The notes below the pieces were generated by a model that was given only the letters and a program-made list of their open reading frames with translations, was not told the DNA's origin and searched no databases. Below are positions 1 through 5,308 of a DNA stretch of 5,308 bases, in pieces. The DNA is taken from the NCBI GenBank assembly GCA_945956975.1, contig CAMFKC010000222.1:1-5308 (forward strand). The letters run 5' to 3'. Origin of the DNA: an uncultured Methylocystaceae bacterium (GTDB lineage: Bacteria; Pseudomonadota; Alphaproteobacteria; Rhizobiales; Beijerinckiaceae). The first letter of the stretch is position 1. Every line of letters starts with the position of its first letter. A program made the position numbers and the translations under genes.

Positions 1-1640
1 GTGTAGGCCAGCCCCTTGTCACGCGCCCAGCGTCCGACGGAATCGTAGTCGATCTGGATCAGCGCGCCCAGAAACTTCCGGCCCTCGCCGACGACGATCG
101 CTTCCTTGATCAGGCCGGTGTCCTTCAGCGAGTTCTCGATTTCCGACGGAGCGATGTTCTTGCCGCCCGATGTGATGATGATCGCCTTCTTGCGATCGAC
201 CACCGCGATTTCGCCATTGTCGAGCACGTCGACGATGTCGCCGGAATGCAGCCAGCCCTCATCGTCGACAGTCGACCTCGAGGCGGAATCGTCCATGAAA
301 TAGCCCTTGAACACGCCGGGGCTGCGCAAGACGATCTCGCCATCGTCGAGCAGCCGCCAGTCCGTGCCGTCGATCGGCAGGCCGGCGGCCCCGATCCGCA
401 TGGCTTTCGGCGTCTGCACGAAGCCGACGCCGCCACACTCGGTCAGGCCGTAGCCCTGCGCCACCGGTATGCCGATGATATCGAAGAAACGGATCGTCTC
501 GGGCGAAACGGCCGCGCCCGCGCACAAGCGCACGCGGCTGCGGTCAAGGCCGAGGTGTCTCTGCAGATTTCGATACAGCAGTAGCCAATGCAGGCCGTAT
601 TCGAGCTTGTCCAGCGCGCGCGAACTGCCGCTTTGGCGGCGGTCTGACAGGGCGCGGCCACGCTTCAGAGACCAGTCTGCCGCCTTGCGCTGGAGCCAAT
701 TGCTGTCGCCCAGGCGAAACATGAAATTCTGCTGCATCTTTTCATAGATGCGCGGCACGCCGACGAAGGAAATCGGCGCGATCTCGCGCACGTTGGCCGC
801 GACCGTGTCGATCGATTCCGCAAAATTCACGACGCCGCCGATGACGAGTTGCGTGACCATGGAATAGCAGCGTTCGGCGACGTGGCAGAGCGGCAGGTAG
901 CAGATCGTCTCGAAGCGCGGATGTTCGAGGTCGGTGGCTTTGGCGTAACGGTCGGCGGCGTAGACGAGATTGCGGTGGCTGAGCATGGCCCCCTTCGGCG
1001 GGCCCGTCGTGCCGGACGTATAGACCATGATCGCGACATCGTCGGGCTTGCAAGCGTCGATCTCGCGGTCGAGCAAATCGTCCGCACTCACCTGCGCGTC
1101 GCGCCACACGCGACCGCGCTCGAGCAGCGCCTCGAACGACATGAGTTTCGGGTCGCTGTAATTCCGAAGGCCCTTCATGTCGACGCAGACGATCGCCTGC
1201 ACGCCGGGCAAGCCGTCGCCGTTGGCGATGGCGTCGAAAACTTTATCGGTCTGCTCCTGGTCGCCGGTGAAAACGACACGGGCGCCACAATGGCGCACGA
1301 TATACTGGAGCTCGGGCCATGGATTGGTCGGATAGATGCCGACGACTGGCGCGCCCAGCATCTCGGCGCCGAGGTCGGCATAGTACCATTCCGGCGTATT
1401 CTCGCTGGCGATCGCTATGCGCTCGCCACGCGCCAGCCCGAGAGACTGAAGGCCGAAGGCGACCAGCTTGGCCGTCTCGTAGTAATACGCCCAGGTGAAG
1501 CGTTTCCAGATCCCGTGCTCCTTCTCGCGAATGGCGAGCGCATCCGGATGCGCCTTCGCGCGCAGGCGCAGCAGAGCGGGTATGGAGATGTCGCAGGCCT
1601 GTCGGCGCGCGGCGAGGCTCTCGATGCCCTCAGAGCGCAT
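1..1640 (-). CDS. Long-chain acyl-CoA synthetase (AMP-forming), partial, C-terminus beyond left edge
   Basis: This cytosolic or membrane-associated enzyme should activate a carboxylic acid to its acyl-CoA using ATP and CoA (ANL superfamily, COG1022/FAA1 type). Reading from the ATG at 1640, 546 complete codons are open to the window edge. Family members are usually about 600-660 residues, so the end of the mobile C-terminal domain, including the usual catalytic-lysine region, is missing. Visible motifs are the phosphate-binding loop YTSGTTGPPKG (about 207-217), LPLCHVAER (249-257), the adenine/Glu motif YGLTECGG (397-404), GWLHSGD with the ribose-binding Asp (462-468) and the hinge DRKK (482-485), followed by SGGKNIAPSEIE (491-502). 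The ATG lies inside the end of the upstream ATPase gene (11-nt overlap) and has a GGGAG ribosome binding site 8 nt upstream, which supports this start and translational coupling. The chain length of the substrate cannot be read; an aromatic or cyclic acid is also possible. Confidence 0.93.
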   Translation of the reverse strand, partial: MRSEGIESLAARRQACDISIPALLRLRAKAHPDALAIREKEHGIWKRFTWAYYYETAKLVAFGLQSLGLARGERIAIASENTPEWYYADLGAEMLGAPVVGIYPTNPWPELQYIVRHCGARVVFTGDQEQTDKVFDAIANGDGLPGVQAIVCVDMKGLRNYSDPKLMSFEALLERGRVWRDAQVSADDLLDREIDACKPDDVAIMVYTSGTTGPPKGAMLSHRNLVYAADRYAKATDLEHPRFETICYLPLCHVAERCYSMVTQLVIGGVVNFAESIDTVAANVREIAPISFVGVPRIYEKMQQNFMFRLGDSNWLQRKAADWSLKRGRALSDRRQSGSSRALDKLEYGLHWLLLYRNLQRHLGLDRSRVRLCAGAAVSPETIRFFDIIGIPVAQGYGLTECGGVGFVQTPKAMRIGAAGLPIDGTDWRLLDDGEIVLRSPGVFKGYFMDDSASRSTVDDEGWLHSGDIVDVLDNGEIAVVDRKKAIIITSGGKNIAPSEIENSLKDTGLIKEAIVVGEGRKFLGALIQIDYDSVGRWARDKGLAY

Positions 1641-2439
1641 CGGCGAGGCTCCCGGCGAATTCCGCAGGCCGTCCGCGGCGGCCGAGGTAGGCGTCGAGCA
1701 CGGCCGGGTCGTTGCGGACCTCGTCCGGCGTGCCGCCGGCGATCTTCTGGCCGAAATTCAGCACCTGCACACGGTCCGAAATGTCCATGACGACGCGCAT
1801 GTCGTGTTCGATCATCAGAACCGTGATGCCGAGCTCGTCGCGGATGTCGAGCACGAAACGGGCGATGTCCTCGGTCTCCTCCTGGTTCATGCCCGAAACC
1901 ATTTCGTCGAGCAGCAGCAGCTTCGGCTCGCAGGCGAGCGCGCGGGCAAGTTCGACGCGCTTCTGCTGGCCGTAGGAGAGCTGGCCGACGATAGCGTTGC
2001 GGATGTTCTCGATCTCGAGGAACTCGACGATCTCCTCGACCTTTTCGCGCGCGGCGATCTCTTCCGCGCGCGTGCGGCCGAAGAACAGCGCGGCTTCCAG
2101 GACGCTCGATTTCGTGTGCACGTGGCGGCCGACGAGAATGTTCTCGACCACGGTGCCGTGCTTGAAAAGCGCGAGGTTCTGAAAGGTGCGTCCGATGCCG
2201 AGCCTTGCGAAATTGGCGGGGCGCTCGCGGGTGATGTCCGCGCCGTCGAAGACGATACGGCCGCTCGACGGGCGCAGCACGCCGCTGACCAGGTTGAACA
2301 GCGATGTCTTGCCGGCTCCGTTGGGGCCGATCACGCTGCAGATCTCGCCGCGCGCGACGTCGAACGAAACTTCCGACACGGCCTTGAGGCCGCCGAAGGC
2401 CTTGGTGAGCGCGTCGAGCTGGAGAAGGGGCGCGGTCAC
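1630..2439 (-). CDS. ABC transporter ATP-binding protein, LivG-like (HAAT family)
   Basis: Cytoplasmic nucleotide-binding subunit of a branched-chain-amino-acid-type (HAAT) importer, expected to pair with the LivF-like ATPase encoded just upstream. With the start at 2439 it has 269 residues, usual for LivG (about 255-270). In order: Walker A GPNGAGKT (38-45), Q-loop TFQNL with Gln 87, signature LSYGQQ (154-159, the LivG form), Walker B LLLLDE (174-179, Asp and Glu both present), D-loop SGMN (182-185) and H-loop IEHD with His 212. The residues after Walker B read EMVSGMN, whereas LivG proteins usually have EPxAGxN there. Start choice: GTG at 2439 overlaps the upstream TGA as GTGA and has AGAGGTGG 5 nt upstream. 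An in-frame GTG at 2448 would add three residues but sits inside that ribosome binding site. The substrate is not readable; the neighbouring acyl-CoA synthetase suggests a carboxylic acid rather than an amino acid. Confidence 0.93.
   Translation of the reverse strand: MTAPLLQLDALTKAFGGLKAVSEVSFDVARGEICSVIGPNGAGKTSLFNLVSGVLRPSSGRIVFDGADITRERPANFARLGIGRTFQNLALFKHGTVVENILVGRHVHTKSSVLEAALFFGRTRAEEIAAREKVEEIVEFLEIENIRNAIVGQLSYGQQKRVELARALACEPKLLLLDEMVSGMNQEETEDIARFVLDIRDELGITVLMIEHDMRVVMDISDRVQVLNFGQKIAGGTPDEVRNDPAVLDAYLGRRGRPAEFAGSLADAL
1649..1653 (-). promoter_or_regulatory. Ribosome binding site of the acyl-CoA synthetase gene
   Basis: GGGAG on the minus strand, 8 nt upstream of the ATG at 1640. 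It lies inside the last codons of the LivG-like ATPase gene and supports the overlapping start. Confidence 0.55.
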
Positions 2440-3284
2440 GACAGCCACCTCTTGCGACGCTTGTAGTGCTTGACGTCGCGCATGGATTTCTTTGCGCCCG
2501 ACGTGCCGGCGCCGAGATAGAATTCCTGCACGTCCTCGTTCTTCGCCAGCTTTTCGGCGGAGCCGTCCAGCACGATGCGGCCGTTCTCGAGAACGTAGGC
2601 GTAGTCGGCGATCTCCAGCGCGCGCGCCGCATTCTGCTCGACCAGCAGGACGGTCAGGTCGAGCTTCTTCTTGAGATCGACGATGACCTCGTAGATGCGG
2701 TCGATGATCATGGGCGCGAGGCCGAGCGAAGGCACGGCAAGCGCCAACAGGCGCGGTCCGCTCATCAGGCCGCGCGCGATGGCCAGCATCTGCTGCTCGC
2801 CGCCGGACATGTAGCCTGCAATCTGGTCGCGACGCTCGTGCAGGCGGGGGAAGAGCTCAAAAGCCTGCTCGCGGCGCTCGCGTGTCAGCGCGGCGGAGAC
2901 GGTGAAGCCGCCGACCTGCAGGTTCTCGTCCACCGTGAGCGCGGGGAAGATTTGGCGGCCTTCGGGCACATGGACGACGCCGCGGCGCACGATCTCGTCG
3001 GGCGCCAGCGCGCTGATGTCGGCGCCCTCGAGATGGATCGACCCATTGTCGATCTTGCCATCCTCGGCATAGAGGATGCCCGACATGGCCTTGAGCATCG
3101 TGCTCTTGCCGGCGCCGTTCGATCCGAGCAGGGCGACCAGTGCGCCTTTGTCGGCCTGCAGGCTGACGTCGCGCACGGCCTCGATCGCGTCGTCGTAGAC
3201 TACCTGCAGGTTGCGGAACTCGATCATCGGCGTGGCCGGGCTCGCGCTGACCGCTGATGCTCGAGAGTGCGCCTGCGTCGTCAT
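2436..3284 (-). CDS. ABC transporter ATP-binding protein, LivF-like, with altered Walker B
   Basis: Second nucleotide-binding subunit of the same HAAT-type importer. It has 282 residues, longer than typical LivF (about 230-250) because of an N-terminal extension and a basic C-terminal tail. Motifs: Walker A GSNGAGKS (54-61), VPEGRQIF in the Q-loop region (106-113, LivF style), signature SGGEQQ (160-165), PSLGLAP (185-191) and VEQN at the H-loop, where LivF proteins normally carry Gln. The segment before PSLGLAP reads LLALAV (179-184) instead of the usual LLLLDE, so the Mg-binding Asp and catalytic Glu are Ala 183 and Val 184. The tail (268-282) is rich in Lys and Arg. The ATG at 3284 follows the upstream stop after 4 nt; no strong ribosome binding site is visible. 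An internal Met 20 (codon starting at 3227) begins MIEFRNLQ, where many LivF proteins start, so it is a real alternative. This subunit may be ATPase-deficient by itself. Confidence 0.92.
   Translation of the reverse strand: MTTQAHSRASAVSASPATPMIEFRNLQVVYDDAIEAVRDVSLQADKGALVALLGSNGAGKSTMLKAMSGILYAEDGKIDNGSIHLEGADISALAPDEIVRRGVVHVPEGRQIFPALTVDENLQVGGFTVSAALTRERREQAFELFPRLHERRDQIAGYMSGGEQQMLAIARGLMSGPRLLALAVPSLGLAPMIIDRIYEVIVDLKKKLDLTVLLVEQNAARALEIADYAYVLENGRIVLDGSAEKLAKNEDVQEFYLGAGTSGAKKSMRDVKHYKRRKRWLS
2445..2452 (-). promoter_or_regulatory. Ribosome binding site that decides the LivG-like start
   Basis: AGAGGTGG on the minus strand, ending 5 nt before the GTG at 2439. The alternative GTG at 2448 is part of this purine-rich element, so 2439 is the better start. 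It lies in the last codons of the LivF-like gene. Confidence 0.5.
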
Positions 3285-3288
3285 GCGG

Positions 3289-4599
3289 TCAGTGCGCCGG
3301 TTGCGGCGCTTTGGCCCGCTCTGCGACGATCGCGTCGACGACGAGCTTGGCCGTTTCAGCGCAGGCCTGCGTGCCGCCGTTGCCGTAATCCTTCACGGCG
3401 TCGCCGACCTGCCAGAGGCCGCGCACGGTGCTGTCTCGCGGCAGGTCGTAGCCGGCACAGGCGCGCTGCGCCGGCCATTCGTCGCGCATCACGCGGATGG
3501 AGAGCATCTTGGTCTTCGCGTCGAAGCCAGGGAATTGCTCACGCAGATCCTCGAGCCCTTCGGCCACCTCCGCCTCGCTGTCGAAATCGCCGAGCGCCGG
3601 CTTGGGCACCGCATAGGCGACATAGAGATGCCAGCCGGGCGGCGCCAGTTCGGGGCAGGCGGCGGTCATGTTCGCCATGTTGCAGAGCCGGCGCGTCTTG
3701 CCGAACGTGACGATGCCCGGCGCGTTGAAGAGAGGTTCGCGGCTGGCGAAATTGTAGACGATGTTGGCGGCCGGGCGCAGGTCGGACACGCGCTGCACAT
3801 AGTCCGCCGGGAAGGCGTCGGCGCCGGCGAGCGCGACCGTGCCCTTCGGGCCGGCGTTGCTGATGACGCAATCCGTGGCGATGCGGACCGTTTCGTCCCC
3901 GCGCTGCACGATCACGGCGCTGACCGCCCCGTTCTCGATCTCGATTCGCTGCGCGGGCGATGACAGCCAGACCTCGCCCTTCTTCGCGACGGCGTCGGCG
4001 AGCGATTGCCACACGCCGATCGTGCCGTTGGGCGAGAAGCCGAAGCGCTTGAAGGCCCCCTTGCTGACGAAATAGGTGAGGAAGGCGCGCGCCGGCAATT
4101 CGTCTGCATTACAGGCGAAAATCGCCGCGCAGAGATTGCGGAAGATCGCGTGGACGCTCTCGTTCTTCGTAAAACCCGAGAGCCATTCGGCGGTCGACTG
4201 GCGGCCGTCGGGCAGGGCGCCGGTGCGAGCTTCTGCGAACTTGTCGAGAATGCGCGCCGCCTGCTTGGTCATCTGCCCGAGCAGCAGGCCCCAGCCGCCC
4301 TTGCCCACGTCGACGACCTTGTGATCGAGATAAAAGGCCGACGCCGGCTCGGGAAAACGCAGATCGAGCGGCGCGCCGACGAGATGGAAGGTTTCCTCGA
4401 AGACGCCGCCGACCTCCAGCGCGATGGCGCCTTCGTTGACGATGAAGCCGTCGATTGAATTGGTGGTCGCACGGCCGCCGACCTTGTCGTGCGCCTCGAC
4501 CAGGATCGGCCGGAAACCCTGATGAACGAGCCGTGCTGCGGCGCATAAGCCGCCGGCGCCCGCGCCGATGACGACGGCGTCGGCATGAATCTCTCTCAT
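3289..4599 (-). CDS. FAD-dependent oxidoreductase, phytoene-desaturase-like (NAD(P)/FAD superfamily)
   Basis: A flavoprotein of 436 residues that probably oxidises, reduces or isomerises a hydrophobic substrate; the reaction cannot be assigned. The N-terminal Rossmann segment has VIGAGAGG (GxGxxG at 12-17), an acidic Glu 35 at the end of the second strand for the FAD ribose, and GGRA (41-44). ISNAGP (246-251) resembles the VSNA motif of CrtI-type and phytoene-dehydrogenase-like proteins (COG1233). The C-terminal FAD motif is GLWQVGDAV (394-402), followed by GNGGTQ (406-411). No signal peptide or membrane segment is evident. The start at 4599 is chosen because a strong GGGAGGG lies 5 nt upstream and the protein then begins seven residues before the first FAD-binding strand. 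An upstream in-frame ATG at 4680 would add 27 residues unlike the family and run through the intergenic region. It is first in the block, 4 nt before the LivF-like gene. A carotenoid role is not supported by the neighbours. Confidence 0.88.
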   Translation of the reverse strand: MREIHADAVVIGAGAGGLCAAARLVHQGFRPILVEAHDKVGGRATTNSIDGFIVNEGAIALEVGGVFEETFHLVGAPLDLRFPEPASAFYLDHKVVDVGKGGWGLLLGQMTKQAARILDKFAEARTGALPDGRQSTAEWLSGFTKNESVHAIFRNLCAAIFACNADELPARAFLTYFVSKGAFKRFGFSPNGTIGVWQSLADAVAKKGEVWLSSPAQRIEIENGAVSAVIVQRGDETVRIATDCVISNAGPKGTVALAGADAFPADYVQRVSDLRPAANIVYNFASREPLFNAPGIVTFGKTRRLCNMANMTAACPELAPPGWHLYVAYAVPKPALGDFDSEAEVAEGLEDLREQFPGFDAKTKMLSIRVMRDEWPAQRACAGYDLPRDSTVRGLWQVGDAVKDYGNGGTQACAETAKLVVDAIVAERAKAPQPAH

Positions 4600-4604
4600 G
4601 CGGT

Positions 4605-4611
4605 CCCTCCC
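4605..4611 (-). promoter_or_regulatory. Strong ribosome binding site of the oxidoreductase gene
   Basis: GGGAGGG on the minus strand, ending 5 nt before the ATG at 4599. It fixes the start of the first gene of the block and argues against the more upstream in-frame ATG at 4680. Confidence 0.7.
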
Positions 4612-4663
4612 GGCCCGACGCGGCGTTATCGCTCTTGTGGCCAGCGCTACATTCCTAATATAA

Positions 4664-4677
4664 ACCGGACGACCGTT
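4664..4677. promoter_or_regulatory. Candidate TetR operator, imperfect inverted repeat in the divergent intergenic region
   Basis: ACCGGACGACCGTT is an imperfect 14-nt palindrome centred between 4670 and 4671, with five of seven base pairs matching. It sits in the 157-bp region between the divergent genes, in its most AT-rich part. TetR-family proteins usually bind such short inverted repeats near their own divergent promoter. It could therefore let the regulator at 4757 control both itself and the oxidoreductase-transporter-ligase block. The assignment rests only on symmetry and position. The rest of the intergenic region (4600-4756) shows the two ribosome binding sites and no convincing minus-strand promoter hexamers. 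Confidence 0.35.
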
Positions 4678-4685
4678 CAACTATT

Positions 4686-4713
4686 TTGATCGTTGCCGAA
4701 TAGGATTTACAAG
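4686..4713 (+). promoter_or_regulatory. Weak sigma-70-like promoter candidate for the TetR gene
   Basis: TTGATC (4686-4691) and TACAAG (4708-4713) are separated by 16 nt. Each matches four of six positions of the TTGACA/TATAAT consensus. Transcription would start near 4720, leaving a leader of about 35-40 nt before the ATG at 4757. The candidate operator lies just upstream of it. Such matches are common by chance. Confidence 0.25.
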
Positions 4714-4740
4714 GCTTCTGCGTCCTGCTGAATTTCGGGC

Positions 4741-4746
4741 GAGGAA
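4741..4746 (+). promoter_or_regulatory. Ribosome binding site of the TetR regulator gene
   Basis: GAGGAA, 10 nt upstream of the ATG at 4757. The spacing is slightly long but acceptable, and no competing in-frame start lies closer. Confidence 0.5.
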
Positions 4747-4756
4747 TCGGATTGAC

Positions 4757-5308
4757 ATGGCGCGCACGCGATCGGCGAATTACGAGGACATTCAGCTCGG
4801 CATCCTGAAAAAGGCCGCGCGGCTTTTCGCGTCTCACGGCTACGAGCGCACGTCGATTGGCGATCTCGTGAAGGCCTGCGATCTCTCGCGCGGCGCGATC
4901 TACCATTATTTCGAATCCAAGGAGGCTATCCTCTTCGCCATGATGGACACGCTGGTGCGCGGCCTGCTGGAGACTTTGCAGGAGGCAGCGGCGATAGAGG
5001 CCGAGCCGGTCGAGCGGCTCGAAAACATCATCATGGCCTTTGTGGAATCGAACGCCCGGTCGCCGGATGAACAAGTCATCCTGCTGAACGATCTCGGCGC
5101 ACTGAGCCGCGCCGAGCAGAAGCAGATTCATGCGATCGAGAAGCAGATCGTCGACCTCGTCGGCGAGGCGATCGTGGCGGCCGACGCGCGCGGGCTGATC
5201 ACGCCGAAGACCCGCAAGGTCTATACGATGATGCTGTTCGGCATGATCAACTACACCTACACCTGGTACGATGCGAAGGGCCCGGTGAAGCCGCGCGAAC
5301 TCGCGCGC
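4757..5308 (+). CDS. TetR/AcrR-family transcriptional regulator, partial, C-terminus beyond right edge
   Basis: A DNA-binding repressor-type regulator, cytoplasmic and presumably dimeric. The 184 codons to the window edge are open; TetR proteins usually have about 190-220 residues, so only the last part is missing. The N-terminal TetR domain is clear: an ILKKAARLFASHGYERTS helix region (16-33), then the helix-turn-helix IGDLVKACDLSRGAIYHYF (34-52), followed by ESKEAIL. The remaining residues form the helical ligand-binding domain; the end reads TYTWYDAKGPVKPREL, a pattern seen in TetR regulators linked to acyl-CoA metabolism. The ATG at 4757 has GAGGAA at 4741-4746, 10 nt upstream. It is divergent from the oxidoreductase-transporter-ligase block, so that block and its own gene are the likely targets. 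The ligand is unknown; the substrate or its CoA ester is a reasonable guess. Confidence 0.92.
   Translation, partial: MARTRSANYEDIQLGILKKAARLFASHGYERTSIGDLVKACDLSRGAIYHYFESKEAILFAMMDTLVRGLLETLQEAAAIEAEPVERLENIIMAFVESNARSPDEQVILLNDLGALSRAEQKQIHAIEKQIVDLVGEAIVAADARGLITPKTRKVYTMMLFGMINYTYTWYDAKGPVKPRELAR

Noticed and set aside
849..1790. Plus-strand open frame of 313 codons antisense to the acyl-CoA synthetase
   Set aside because: The minus-strand frame carries all the acyl-CoA synthetase motifs. This frame resembles no known family and is a typical high-GC antisense shadow.
1495..2466. Plus-strand open frame of 323 codons antisense to the LivG-like gene
   Set aside because: The opposite strand encodes a complete ABC ATPase with all motifs; the antisense translation has no recognisable domain.
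1415..2632. Minus-strand open frame of 405 codons across both ATPase genes in another frame
   Set aside because: Its translation is Arg-rich, low in complexity and without motifs, as expected for an out-of-frame reading of GC-rich genes.
2466..3257. Plus-strand open frame of 263 codons antisense to the LivF-like gene
   Set aside because: It mirrors a clear ABC ATPase gene and has no family features of its own.
4600..4680. 27-residue N-terminal extension of the oxidoreductase from an ATG at 4680
   Set aside because: The strong ribosome binding site at 4605-4611 and the position of the GxGxxG motif favour the start at 4599; the extension would also cover the candidate operator.
4652..4680. 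Minus-strand TTGAAC (4675-4680) as a -35 box for the oxidoreductase block
   Set aside because: At 17-nt spacing the -10 would be TAGGAA, a poor match; better -10-like sequences (TATATT, TATTAG) lie only 12-14 nt away.
4655..5131. Minus-strand open frame of 158 codons antisense to the TetR gene
   Set aside because: The plus strand encodes a clear TetR helix-turn-helix; the antisense frame has no recognisable domain.

Overview
The window is GC-rich and densely packed, with short overlaps between genes and strong GC bias at third codon positions. The protein families point to an alphaproteobacterium, probably of the Hyphomicrobiales (rhizobial) type. That placement is an inference from composition and gene content; there is no rRNA or other marker gene here.

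Layout: four minus-strand genes form one tightly packed block, transcribed right to left. It starts with an FAD-dependent oxidoreductase of the phytoene-desaturase-like superfamily (3289-4599). Next come two ABC-transporter ATPases of the branched-chain-amino-acid (HAAT) type, LivF-like (2436-3284) and LivG-like (1630-2439). Last is a long-chain acyl-CoA synthetase (AMP-forming), which starts at 1640 and runs off the left edge. Junctions are a 4-nt gap, a 4-nt GTGA overlap and an 11-nt overlap, so the genes are very probably co-transcribed and translationally coupled. On the right, a TetR-family regulator (4757 to beyond 5308) is read divergently. The 157-bp intergenic region between them (4600-4756) holds the ribosome binding sites, an imperfect inverted repeat that could be the operator, and a weak promoter candidate for the regulator.

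How the genes may work together: two HAAT-type ATPases next to an acyl-CoA synthetase suggest import of a hydrophobic or aromatic carboxylic acid followed by thioesterification to CoA. The divergent TetR protein would sense a pathway ligand, possibly an acyl-CoA. The permeases and the periplasmic binding protein are not in the window and may lie beyond the left edge. The substrate cannot be read from the sequence.

The most unusual observation is in the LivF-like ATPase. Its Walker B region reads LLALAVPSLGLAP, so the Mg-coordinating Asp and the catalytic Glu expected before PSLGLAP are Ala and Val. Walker A, the signature motif and the rest of the fold look intact. The partner LivG-like ATPase keeps its Walker B Asp and Glu, so the pair could be an asymmetric ATPase with a single competent site. 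No RNA genes, insertion sequences, CRISPR arrays or clear terminators were seen.
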